Shown here one piece after another: positions 8,903 to 17,206 of a DNA stretch of 64,000 nucleotides (positions are counted from its first letter, which is position 1; every line of letters begins with the position of its first letter). The position numbers and the translations under genes are program-made. Source of the stretch: Candidatus Puniceispirillum sp. (GTDB lineage Bacteria > Pseudomonadota > Alphaproteobacteria > Puniceispirillales > Puniceispirillaceae); assembly GCA_028382965.1 (NCBI GenBank), contig JAOEUK010000002.1:166738-230737 (forward strand), in the 5' to 3' direction. Below the pieces are notes generated by a model. It saw only the letters and a list, made by a program, of their open reading frames with translations. It ran no database searches and had not been told where the DNA came from.

Positions 8903-9685
8903 ATGGGAATAAAAAATCGAGAATCAAATGAAGGCAGCACCGAAGCTCTGCCAGAAAATGACCTGCATGTTGATAAATTACAAACATCAGATGCGTTATC
9001 CTTAATGCTTGAGAGTCAGGCTGGTGCGATTCCGGCATTACAAGCTGCCTTGCCAGCGATTGAGAAAGCAGCTAACGCAGCCTATCATAAACTATCAATG
9101 ACTTCCCACGGACGGCTAATCTACGCTGGTGCCGGCACTTCAGCGCGTATTGGCTTCCAAGATGGTGCAGAATTGCTGCCAACCTTCAGCTGGCCAAAGA
9201 GCCGCATTGAGTTTTTAATTGCTGGCGGGCAGTTAGCACTTCTAGGCGCAATTGAAAATGCAGAAGATGACGCTGATGCGGGTGCCACAGACTTTGCCAA
9301 AATCGAGGCCGGGGTAGACGATGTTGTTATCGGCTTAGCAGCAAGTGGCCAAACACCATACACACTTGGTGTGATGTCTGCGGCACAGAACGCTGGTGCA
9401 ATAACGATAGGTATTGCAAACAATCCAGACACACCACTTTTGAAGGCTACCAGCTATCCTATTTTACTGGCAACTGGTGGCGAAATAATTGCTGGTTCAA
9501 CAAGACTAAAGGCTGGAACATCACAGAAAATATGTTTGAATTTGATTTCAAATATTATCATGGTTAAAATGGGGTTTGTTGCCAATGGCATGATGGTGGC
9601 TATGGTGCCAACCAATGAAAAACTTCGACGCCGCCGAGAACAGATTGATATTTCGTTAAGCAAGCACCCGAGCATTAATTCTTAA
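8903..9685 (+). CDS. murQ: N-acetylmuramic acid 6-phosphate etherase, short C-terminus
   Basis: MurQ removes the D-lactyl ether from MurNAc-6-phosphate to give GlcNAc-6-phosphate. One SIS domain is clear: GAGTSARIGFQDGAELLPTF (Glu90 at the catalytic position), IENAEDDADAG, GLAASGQTPY and STRLKAGTSQK. ATG 8903 was chosen over upstream in-frame codons because MurQ homology starts there and the upstream part is anmK antisense. The protein stops at 260 residues, shortly after the usual PTNEKLRRR motif, whereas typical MurQ is near 300 and ends in a small helical domain; neither other frame continues it. The last 30 bases overlap the convergent YkuD gene. Confidence 0.9.
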   Translation: MGIKNRESNEGSTEALPENDLHVDKLQTSDALSLMLESQAGAIPALQAALPAIEKAANAAYHKLSMTSHGRLIYAGAGTSARIGFQDGAELLPTFSWPKSRIEFLIAGGQLALLGAIENAEDDADAGATDFAKIEAGVDDVVIGLAASGQTPYTLGVMSAAQNAGAITIGIANNPDTPLLKATSYPILLATGGEIIAGSTRLKAGTSQKICLNLISNIIMVKMGFVANGMMVAMVPTNEKLRRRREQIDISLSKHPSINS

Positions 9686-10189
9686 AAACTGATTGGCGCA
9701 AGCATGTTGAATTAAGTTCAAAAGATCCATACTAGGCAACGCAATGCATCCAGCTGTGTTGGTTTTCCCCAGCGCAACACAGTGCAGGAAAATTGCGCTA
9801 CCACGCCCTGCTACTGGTGGCTCGTCATTAAATCCCAGCATAACAACTAAATCATAAGCGCCATCTTCACGCCACATCCTTTCATGGCTAGCAGAAAATG
9901 GCAAAGTTACATGATGATTATATTCAGAATGCGTTGGATCATCACACCAGCCACAATGAGGAGTTATCTCACTCATTGGTAACGCGCATGAGATTTGCCC
10001 AAGACGATCTTTTCGATAATACAAATGGCGAAGTGCCCAACGGCCAACAGGTGTTGCCATATCACCTTCACGCTTGGCCTTGCTAGAAATTAAACCCGCC
10101 TTGCCAATATTTACCACAATAGGTTCGACACCAGCTACCTTTATTGTGTTTTCACCATTTTCACCGCAAAAAATCTGCCAATCCACCAT
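9656..10189 (-). CDS. YkuD-domain L,D-transpeptidase/L,D-carboxypeptidase, leaderless
   Basis: YkuD catalytic domain with the His/Cys motif HCVALGKTNTAGCIAL near the C-terminus and the TPVGRWALR stretch typical of this subfamily. About 177 residues with no signal peptide, so it should act in the cytosol. An ATG three codons upstream (10198) touches the AAAGG, while the one ending at 10189 has it at proper spacing, so the shorter form was chosen. In Acinetobacter a cytosolic YkuD protein (ElsL/LdtK) trims recycled tetrapeptides, and the setting between murQ and ampG suggests the same job here in place of LdcA. Family seen, function inferred. Confidence 0.8.
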   Translation of the reverse strand: MVDWQIFCGENGENTIKVAGVEPIVVNIGKAGLISSKAKREGDMATPVGRWALRHLYYRKDRLGQISCALPMSEITPHCGWCDDPTHSEYNHHVTLPFSASHERMWREDGAYDLVVMLGFNDEPPVAGRGSAIFLHCVALGKTNTAGCIALPSMDLLNLIQHACANQFLRINARVLA

Positions 10190-10296
10190 AGAACACATCC
10201 TTTTAAAAACGAAAACTTTGTAATCAGGAAAATTGTCTTTTACCAGCTACCCCAACTCCGATAGCATAATAGACATAATATAGTGGGGCCAAGTAA

Positions 10297-11658
10297 ATGG
10301 ACAATTTTTGGGCAAGTTTTAAAGTATACAGCGATAAGCGTATGCTGCGTATATTGCTTCTTGGCGCAATGAGTGGTTTCCCATGGGTCTTAATTGGTTC
10401 GTCTTTATCACTTTGGTTGAGTGAAGATGGTCTAAGCAGGTCTGCCATTGGCTGGGCTGGATTAATTTTTAGTGTCTATGCAATCAATTTCTTGTGGGCA
10501 CCACTCATTGACCGTATCCAACTTCCGTTTTTTGCTCGAAAAATTGGCCAGCGCAAAGCCTGGATAGTATGTTTTCAGCTAGTCATTTTTTTTGCGCTCA
10601 TAGCGTGGAGTATGCTTCGACCATCTGAGCACATATGGTTTGTAATGGCTATTGGCCTTGTGATTGCTACCGCATCAGCCTCACAAGACATCACAATTGA
10701 TGCACTTCGCATAGAACAAATCGAAGCATCAGAAAAAAGCGCTATGGCGGCAGGAGCTGCAATCCACGTTACTGGCTGGTGGAGCGGTTATAAAATTGGA
10801 GGAATTGTTGCGCTATTTACCGCAGATATCCTCCAAAACTTTGGAGTCGTAAATTACTGGCAAGTAACATTTGTTATACTTAGCGGCTTAATTCTTATTG
10901 CTAATGTTGGTCTTTTGTTCATTCCAGAGGTCAGTGCTAACACCCGCATCAAAGCACAGAATGAAGCCCACAAAAGTATGACAAAGCTTATTGGCAGTAA
11001 TAGCATTTTATTAGGATTATCTGGCTTTCTTGGAAGCACAATTTGGGGGCCACTTGCTAGCTTTTTTCGCCAAAATGGTCTTGCCATAGGTCTTGGCATT
11101 CTTAGCTTTGTCCTTTTATTCAAGGTAGGTGAAGCTTTCATGGGAAAAATGTCATTAATTTTTTACAAAGAAATTGGCTTTTCAAAATCTGATATTGCAA
11201 TTTACTCAAAGGGACTGGGTTGGATAACAACAGTTGTCTTCACACTTCTTGGTGGTTTTTTTGCAATCAGAGCTGGCGCAGTGCGAGCTTTGTTTCTTGC
11301 AGGTATTGCAATGGCAGCTACCAATATCATGTTCAGTATTTTAGCATGGACTGGCAAATCTGAATGGATATTTGCGATTGCTGTCTTGCTTGATGATATC
11401 GCTGCAGCTTTCGCTACAGTCGCCTTCGTCACTTTTATTTCACTTCTAGTTGATCGCACCTACACAGCCACACAATATGCACTCCTTGCCTCAATTGGTA
11501 CTATTGGAAGGACCACTTTAGCTGCCTCATCGGGAGCTTTAGTTGATGGCCTTGGAGGTGATTGGGGATTATTTTTTGTGATCACCGCAGTGATGGTCCT
11601 TCCTTCCCTTGGCTTATTATGGGTACTTCGTAACAAGATTCAATTCAACGAGACTTAA
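10297..11658 (+). CDS. ampG: AmpG-type muropeptide permease (MFS)
   Basis: Inner-membrane major-facilitator transporter of 453 residues with about 12 hydrophobic segments. The N-terminal stretch (LGAMSGFPWVLIGSSLSLWL, WAPLIDRI, GQRKAWI) and the ASQDITIDALRIE motif are typical of AmpG, which imports GlcNAc-anhydroMurNAc peptides released by cell-wall turnover. It is divergent from the YkuD gene (107-base gap) and followed by convergent NlpC/P60 and amidase genes, all of one pathway. Symbol given with moderate assurance because AmpG relatives can carry other cargo. Confidence 0.85.
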   Translation: MDNFWASFKVYSDKRMLRILLLGAMSGFPWVLIGSSLSLWLSEDGLSRSAIGWAGLIFSVYAINFLWAPLIDRIQLPFFARKIGQRKAWIVCFQLVIFFALIAWSMLRPSEHIWFVMAIGLVIATASASQDITIDALRIEQIEASEKSAMAAGAAIHVTGWWSGYKIGGIVALFTADILQNFGVVNYWQVTFVILSGLILIANVGLLFIPEVSANTRIKAQNEAHKSMTKLIGSNSILLGLSGFLGSTIWGPLASFFRQNGLAIGLGILSFVLLFKVGEAFMGKMSLIFYKEIGFSKSDIAIYSKGLGWITTVVFTLLGGFFAIRAGAVRALFLAGIAMAATNIMFSILAWTGKSEWIFAIAVLLDDIAAAFATVAFVTFISLLVDRTYTATQYALLASIGTIGRTTLAASSGALVDGLGGDWGLFFVITAVMVLPSLGLLWVLRNKIQFNET

Positions 11659-11707
11659 CCAGTGGACAGAAACAGGCAGGCTCAAAATGATATTTGCAAA
11701 TGAAACA

Positions 11708-12502
11708 CTAAATACAAACGAGACGGCGTAAGGCAGTCACAGGTCCAGCAGTCATTCCAATGCGTTTGATTGCTTTGGATAACAATTCACTGGCTACCGC
11801 CATATGATACGCATTGGCGTGGAGTAATTGTTCTTGGCCCTGCATAATACCAACGTGACCTTTCCAAAACACCAAATCGCCTCGCCGAAGATCTTTTTCA
11901 TGATCCAGACCCACTCCAACCTCATGCTGAGGACCAGAATCACGCGGCACATTTACACCCACTGCCGACAGCGCCAGTTGAACCAGAGCTGAACAGTCAA
12001 GTCCCCACGCTGTGCGCCCCCCCCATTTGTAAGGGCTTCCTATAAGACTTTCAGCAACCCCAACCCAATCATCATAAAATCCTATCTCATTCATTATTAC
12101 TGTATTACATTGCGTGGGTTTAAAGGGCAAAATATGGCGACAAGGAAGAAATCCATGACTTGTATTAGTAACTATCTTGGCGCATTGATCCTGCTTGCAG
12201 AGCACAGTTAACTGCGCTCCAAGCGACAATGAAAAACAGCTGTGACTCTTAATTTTAGAGTCACGTGTCACATTACTCATCGAAGAAATTAATTGCGCAT
12301 TTGGCTCGGGCAGATCACCAAGGCAATCTTGAGGAAGCCATCCCTGATACCCGTCCGTGCTAAGAGCACCAAATACAAACCCATTTTCCGTTGCAATCAC
12401 TTTAAAGGCCTCGCCATACAAACCCTCGCTATCAAGCGATGCATCAATAGCCGGGCCAGACCTCAGGGGAGCTGATGGAGTAATTATCCGAACTGACATC
12501 AT
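11708..12502 (-). CDS. NlpC/P60-family peptidase with N-terminal SH3-like region
   Basis: Cysteine peptidase of 264 residues expected to cut the D-Glu-diamino acid bond in wall peptides. The C-terminal half has the NlpC/P60 signature: SPYKWGGRTAWGLDCSALVQ with the catalytic Cys, then KGHVGIM with the His and LLHANAYHM as third polar site. The N-terminal ~130 residues look like SH3b repeats (APLRSGPA..., GYQGWLP, HGFLPCRHI). No signal peptide is visible, consistent with a cytosolic muropeptide role. It starts 5 bases after the stop of the amidase gene, so the two form an operon. Confidence 0.85.
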   Translation of the reverse strand: MMSVRIITPSAPLRSGPAIDASLDSEGLYGEAFKVIATENGFVFGALSTDGYQGWLPQDCLGDLPEPNAQLISSMSNVTRDSKIKSHSCFSLSLGAQLTVLCKQDQCAKIVTNTSHGFLPCRHILPFKPTQCNTVIMNEIGFYDDWVGVAESLIGSPYKWGGRTAWGLDCSALVQLALSAVGVNVPRDSGPQHEVGVGLDHEKDLRRGDLVFWKGHVGIMQGQEQLLHANAYHMAVASELLSKAIKRIGMTAGPVTALRRLVCI

Positions 12503-12507
12503 CTAAT

Positions 12508-12912
12508 TTAAAGACCTACTTTTTGGCACCATTGCGCAACGTCAAAATTTGGGCAAGTTTTGTCAGTATAATCAAAGTCACGATGGCCACAAATTTCTGC
12601 CTCAGGATAGGCCTCTTTCCATGAGCGCAAAACCATTTCAAGTGCTTCAAACTGTGCATCAGTAAAAACGTCACGACCAATCAGACAAACACCAAGGCTG
12701 ACATCATTAAAGCCCTTCACATGCGCTCCTTCCCAGTAATCAGGGCGCCCATGTTGAATGCAACCATCACGGCAAATCACCCTATGATACCCAATGCCAT
12801 TCCAACCAAAGCCAAGATGCATATGATGAATATCACAGGCATAAAGTGATTGATTATCAGGCGTATCAGTGCAATGCACAACTAGGTAGCGGATATTTTC
12901 GACCTCAAGCAT
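12508..12912 (-). CDS. N-acetylmuramoyl-L-alanine amidase, T7-lysozyme/AmpD fold
   Basis: Zinc amidase of the Amidase_2 family, 134 residues, no signal peptide. Expected zinc ligands are His13 (VVHCTDTP), His110 (CGHRDF) and Cys120 (KTCPNFD); Tyr42 (GYHRVI) and Lys118 match the catalytic Tyr and Lys of T7 lysozyme. The Cys ligand makes it closer to the phage T7 lysozyme type than to enterobacterial AmpD. First gene of a two-gene operon with the NlpC/P60 peptidase; the pair would strip the stem peptide and then cleave it. Phage origin is possible but no other phage gene is near. Confidence 0.85.
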   Translation of the reverse strand: MLEVENIRYLVVHCTDTPDNQSLYACDIHHMHLGFGWNGIGYHRVICRDGCIQHGRPDYWEGAHVKGFNDVSLGVCLIGRDVFTDAQFEALEMVLRSWKEAYPEAEICGHRDFDYTDKTCPNFDVAQWCQKVGL

Positions 12913-13089
12913 TTTTATGCATCCTGTCTATTTGCAGCTTAATACAGGCAACAACCTAAAACTAAAAGTCCCAACATCGCAAACCTGCTAATCATGTTTT
13001 CCTTTGTTGGAGTTTCATGTCATAATTAATTTAATTCTATATATGCAGATCATTGCATAAGTAAAACCTCCATTCATAGGAAAAATTTT

Positions 13090-13788
13090 ATGCGATTATC
13101 ACTGGCAAAATCAACAGATAGAACTCATCAAATCAAGGCAGTGATTTTTGATATGGATGGACTTTTGCTTGATACTGAGACTCTATCATTTGACTCATTT
13201 GTTACAACGGCAGCTCGTCACCAAATTGTAGTAGACATGGAACAGTATCAAGACATGATTGGGCTAAATGCGGCGACCAGTATTAACACTCTGCGCTCTA
13301 TCCTTCCCACAAATATGGACGCTGTCACTTTCAAGAATGAATGGCTTGCCGTTTACCGTAAACTTTTGGACGGTGATGTGCCTTCAAAAGAAGGGGCGCA
13401 CGCATTCCTATCGACACTTCAGCAACTGGACATTCCGTGCGCAGTAGCCACATCATCATCAGGAACAAAGGCCCGTAGCATTTTAAAAAAAACAGGCTTG
13501 TTGACGTATATTCAACATGTTACCGGTGGCGATGAAGTAAAAGCTGGCAAGCCCGCTCCTGATGTATACTTTGATGCGGCCAATAAACTTGGTATCAAGC
13601 CCATTGATTGCATTGCATTTGAAGACTCAGATAATGGTACCACAGCAGCGTTAGCAGCTGGCATGAAAGTTGTTCAAATTCCCGACCTGGTTCCATCAAA
13701 TCGACTTGCCGACCCTCCAAACTTATATATCTGCAAGAATTTGACGGAAGGAGCTTCATTAATTGGCCTTTCAATCAAAGTCCATTGA
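13090..13788 (+). CDS. HAD-superfamily phosphatase, beta-phosphoglucomutase-like
   Basis: HAD subfamily IA hydrolase, 232 residues. Motif I is FDMDGLLLDTE with the nucleophile and acid Asp pair, motif II the Ser of VATSSSGTKA, motif III the Lys of KAGKPAPDVYF and motif IV FEDSDNG. A helical cap follows motif I, as in sugar-phosphate phosphatases. Substrate unknown; its place beside the recycling island makes a sugar phosphate from that route a reasonable guess. Divergent from the amidase operon across 177 bases. Confidence 0.8.
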   Translation: MRLSLAKSTDRTHQIKAVIFDMDGLLLDTETLSFDSFVTTAARHQIVVDMEQYQDMIGLNAATSINTLRSILPTNMDAVTFKNEWLAVYRKLLDGDVPSKEGAHAFLSTLQQLDIPCAVATSSSGTKARSILKKTGLLTYIQHVTGGDEVKAGKPAPDVYFDAANKLGIKPIDCIAFEDSDNGTTAALAAGMKVVQIPDLVPSNRLADPPNLYICKNLTEGASLIGLSIKVH

Positions 13789-13943
13789 GTGACTGCTGCC
13801 CAAAACATTATAAGTCAAAGCTGTTAGTTGCAAGTTATTGTAAAAATGAAAACAAGCTAGACAGGTTGTTTATTTGACGCCTATCATATTACTTATTGCG
13901 TTATTCAGAAACAGGCGCAGATACAGCAGGAGTGGCGATAGAT

Positions 13944-14384
13944 ATGCGGTTTCTTCATACAATGGTTCGAGTAAGTGACGTTGACGCGTCTCTGGATTTT
14001 TACTGTAACAAATTTGGTCTCAAAGAGATGCGTCGCAAGGATGTTACTGCTGGAAGATTTACTCTGATCTTTTTAGCCGCCCCAAAAGATATGGCTGGCA
14101 GCGAGGCTAATGGCGCTCCAGAACTTGAACTTACTTATAACTGGGACCCCGAAGATTACGATTTTGGTCGAAATTTTGGGCATCTCGCTTATAAAGTTGA
14201 TAATATCTATAATAAATGCCAGCAATTGATGGATGCAGGAGTAATGATTAATCGGCCGCCAAGGGATGGACGTATGGCTTTTATCAAATCGCCAGACAAC
14301 ATCTCAATTGAACTGTTGCAGGAAGGCGATGCTTTACCTCAAGTTGAACCTTGGCTCTCAATGAAAAACACAGGAAGCTGGTGA
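13944..14384 (+). CDS. gloA: lactoylglutathione lyase (glyoxalase I)
   Basis: Metal-dependent glyoxalase I, which converts the methylglyoxal-glutathione hemithioacetal to S-lactoylglutathione. The VOC-fold motifs carry the expected ligands: FLHTMVRV (His5), ELELTYNW (Glu), FGHLAYKV (His) and SIELLQ (Glu). A TTG 48 bases upstream is in frame, but ATG 13944 gives the canonical start MRFLHTMVRV and follows an AGGAG. 146 residues. gloB begins 34 bases downstream, forming a complete glyoxalase operon. Confidence 0.9.
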   Translation: MRFLHTMVRVSDVDASLDFYCNKFGLKEMRRKDVTAGRFTLIFLAAPKDMAGSEANGAPELELTYNWDPEDYDFGRNFGHLAYKVDNIYNKCQQLMDAGVMINRPPRDGRMAFIKSPDNISIELLQEGDALPQVEPWLSMKNTGSW

Positions 14385-14418
14385 ACAAAGTATAATTTGA
14401 ATTTAAGGGAGAAGAGCG

Positions 14419-15186
14419 TTGGCTTTTCAAACACATCAATTTCCGTATGGAAATGATAATTACGGGCTTTTATTGCATTGCACAGTTACTGGACAAACAG
14501 CGTGCATTGACGCTGGCGATGATGTTGCAACTGATGCCGCACTTGCTGAAACAGGCTGGCGCCTCAGTCACATTTTCATCACCCATCATCACAGCGATCA
14601 TACTACAGGCCTTGCAAGTTTGAAAAAACGCCACAATGCAAGCATTTTTGGTCCCCATATAGACAGTGCAGCGAGTGTACTTTACGACACTCGCTTTCAA
14701 GATAAAGATGAGTTTGAATTTTCTGGTCGTAAGGTTACGGTGATTGCAACACCCGGTCATACGCTGGACATGCTCAATTTTTACATTGCCGAAGAAGATA
14801 TAGTGTGCACGGGTGACACATTATTTGTAATGGGATGTGGCCGTATTTTCGAGGGTGATGCCAACATGATGTGGGCCTCACTAGAAAAGCTTTTGGCACT
14901 TCCTGATCACACAGTAATTTATTGTAGCCATGAATATACTATAGCCAACGCTGCCTTCGCACTGTCAATTGATCCTGACAATGCCTCACTAGCAGCAAGA
15001 CAAGGTGCAATTATTGAGTTGAGAGAAAATGAATTTCCAACGGTACCAACACGACTTGATTTGGAAAAAGCCACAAATCCGTTTTTACGCGTGAGCGACC
15101 CTTCAATTCGAAAACATCTTGGCATGGAGAACGCAAGCAATGCTGAGGTGTTTGCCGAAATCCGTCGCCGCAAAGATAATTTCTAA
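14419..15186 (+). CDS. gloB: hydroxyacylglutathione hydrolase (glyoxalase II)
   Basis: Metallo-beta-lactamase-fold thioesterase that splits S-lactoylglutathione to lactate and glutathione. The binuclear metal motif THHHSDH spans residues 55-61, followed by TPGHTLD, CTGDTLF and CSHEYT supplying later ligands. The start is TTG at 14419, with AGGGAG about 8 bases upstream and no ATG in a suitable place. 255 residues, standard length. Second gene of the gloA-gloB operon. Confidence 0.92.
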   Translation: MAFQTHQFPYGNDNYGLLLHCTVTGQTACIDAGDDVATDAALAETGWRLSHIFITHHHSDHTTGLASLKKRHNASIFGPHIDSAASVLYDTRFQDKDEFEFSGRKVTVIATPGHTLDMLNFYIAEEDIVCTGDTLFVMGCGRIFEGDANMMWASLEKLLALPDHTVIYCSHEYTIANAAFALSIDPDNASLAARQGAIIELRENEFPTVPTRLDLEKATNPFLRVSDPSIRKHLGMENASNAEVFAEIRRRKDNF

Positions 15187-15463
15187 GCGTCAACCAAGTT
15201 CATTATCAGCGAAAATCGTTACCGCTGCAAGTGGCTAATAGCAGCCGTAACTGTTCTTGATCGCACCCCAGATCACCAATGTTTCCAAAAGATTTAGGAC
15301 TGCCTCTGACCGCTCCATTCACCTCATCGTTACACCTTTAAAGTCATAAGGCGAGATCCCATCAGTGAGACCAAATTGGTGTTTAGTAGTACAGCCATGG
15401 CAAGAGCAAAAATTTAGCCTAACTGTGCAAAATTAAAATGTATTCTATGTTTCAATTTCTTCA

Positions 15464-16459
15464 TCACTCTTCCTCACTTGTTTGTAAAATAATTTTCGGT
15501 GGCGCGTTTCCATTGTGGATATCCACAAAGGATTGCGCACCATCACTCAGAGACCGAATCTCAACCCACCCATTCCCACTAACCTTACCCATTGAGAGAA
15601 GAGTTAAGGCCTCTGAGAAATCATCATTACGATAGCAGTAAGTCCCTTGAAATTTAATTTCTTGCAAAGTAAGGCGCCGCGTATCCAAACCAGCAGTGTT
15701 ATCCTGTAATCCAATATGAACGATTGTCCCCCCAGGTTGAACAAGATTACTAGCCATTTTTCGCGTAGCTCCTGATCCAACTGCATCGATGATAACATCA
15801 ATTTTATCCAAGGATGGTGCAGTATTAAGCGGATCAAAAGCCTGTATATTTCCAATCTTTTTTAACATTTCCAATCGAAAATAATTGGTTTCAGCAAGCC
15901 AAATATTACTATAGCCATAGGCCTCCAAAACCAGTGCTGCCAACAGGCCAATAGCGCCACCTCCAACCACAACAAAATTACTTCCAAAATCTTGGCCAGA
16001 AAGGTCTAACGCAATTCGGACCGCATGAACTGAACAGGCTAAAGGCTCTACAAGAGCAGCTTCAGTAAAGGACAGGTTGTCGGCAATCACATTCAGGTTG
16101 CGCACATCAATGGCTAGCCTCTCTGAAAAAGCACCCGGCACTCGCATACCAATCAATTCACGCTTTAGGCAAAGATGTTCATTGCCGTTATTGCAAAAAA
16201 TACAATCACCACACGTCATAAGTGGATTAATAGCCACCCGCTTTCCAGTCAAATCTCCGGTCCGCACTATACCAACTGCTTCGTGTCCAAGCACCAATGG
16301 TGGAATGCGCCGTTCATCATGGCCGAGCCACGCATGCATGTCTGATCCACAAATTCCACAAAATGTGATGTCAACAAGGCATTGATTTTCATCAACTTTT
16401 GGTGCTTCAACCTCACGTATTTCTGACATTTGTGTATCGGTATAAACAAGCGCCTTCAT
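15464..16459 (-). CDS. hpsP: zinc-dependent alcohol dehydrogenase, probable DHPS 2-dehydrogenase HpsP
   Basis: Medium-chain alcohol dehydrogenase (331 residues) with catalytic zinc site CGICGSDMH and GHEAVG, the four-Cys structural zinc site in CGDCIFCNNGNEHLC, and the NAD-binding motif VVVGGGAIGLLAA. By itself it looks like a polyol dehydrogenase. Its place as third gene after an HpsN-type enzyme and an SDR matches the hpsN-hpsO-hpsP order known from DHPS-degrading bacteria, where HpsO and HpsP interconvert the DHPS stereoisomers through the 2-keto form. Its start overlaps the end of hpsO by 4 bases (ATGA). Symbol given from context. Confidence 0.7.
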   Translation of the reverse strand: MKALVYTDTQMSEIREVEAPKVDENQCLVDITFCGICGSDMHAWLGHDERRIPPLVLGHEAVGIVRTGDLTGKRVAINPLMTCGDCIFCNNGNEHLCLKRELIGMRVPGAFSERLAIDVRNLNVIADNLSFTEAALVEPLACSVHAVRIALDLSGQDFGSNFVVVGGGAIGLLAALVLEAYGYSNIWLAETNYFRLEMLKKIGNIQAFDPLNTAPSLDKIDVIIDAVGSGATRKMASNLVQPGGTIVHIGLQDNTAGLDTRRLTLQEIKFQGTYCYRNDDFSEALTLLSMGKVSGNGWVEIRSLSDGAQSFVDIHNGNAPPKIILQTSEEE

Positions 16460-17199
16460 TTTGCAGTAAAGCCGCCGTCTACTGCAATAGACTGACCAGT
16501 CACATAAGCACTGGCGTCAGATGCAAGGAACAATAGCGGCCCGCGAATATCTTCAGGAACCCCATTACGGCCGATTGCGGTACAGGCTGCCAATCTTTTT
16601 GCTTCAGCCTGATCTGCAAACAACGGAGCCGTCAGTTCTGTTGGAAAAAATCCAGGCGCAATCGAATTGGCGGTAATGCCGAACATTGACCATGCTTCAG
16701 CCATTGCACGAGTTAATTGTAAAATTCCACCTTTTGCCGCACCATAAGAAATGCCATTCTCAAAGGCACGTGTTGATTGCAAGGACGCGATGTTGATTAT
16801 CCGACCCCATCCAGATTTTTTCATATGTGGAACAAATTTTTGACTTACCAAAAAAGGTACATTCAAATTCAAATCAATTGAGTAGTGCCAGTCAGACTCA
16901 GAAATCTTATCCGCATGAAGTCGCGGATTTACGCCAGCTGCATTCACAATAATATCAGGCTGATGAGATGTAGCAACAACCATTTTGTACAAATGATCAG
17001 CTGCCCCTTGCTTTACTAAATCAAGAGCAAAAATCTGTCCTTCATTATCGCCAAGTGTCTCACGCAAACGATCTTCACGTCGCCCAACAAGGTAAACAAT
17101 TGCCCCAGCTTGAGCGAGTGCATTAGCCATGAACTGGCCAAGGCCACTTCCTCCACCAGTTATCAGAGCCACCTTTCCCGAAATATCAAACAAGTCCAT
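16456..17199 (-). CDS. hpsO: short-chain dehydrogenase, probable DHPS 2-dehydrogenase HpsO
   Basis: Classical SDR of 247 residues: cofactor motif TGGGSGLG, NAAG, catalytic Ser in NIASLQST, and YGAAK with Tyr and Lys. The longer reading frame starts 17 codons upstream, but that part overlaps hpsN; MDLFDISGKVALITGG is the usual SDR start, 7 bases after hpsN ends. Lies between HpsN and a zinc alcohol dehydrogenase in one tight operon, which is the basis for the HpsO name. The SDR call is secure; the substrate is inferred. Confidence 0.75.
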   Translation of the reverse strand: MDLFDISGKVALITGGGSGLGQFMANALAQAGAIVYLVGRREDRLRETLGDNEGQIFALDLVKQGAADHLYKMVVATSHQPDIIVNAAGVNPRLHADKISESDWHYSIDLNLNVPFLVSQKFVPHMKKSGWGRIINIASLQSTRAFENGISYGAAKGGILQLTRAMAEAWSMFGITANSIAPGFFPTELTAPLFADQAEAKRLAACTAIGRNGVPEDIRGPLLFLASDASAYVTGQSIAVDGGFTAK

Positions 17200-17206
17200 G
17201 TTAGCT

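Noticed and set aside
13896..13943. TTG start for gloA adding 16 residues
   Set aside because: The inner ATG has AGGAG and gives the conserved N-terminus.
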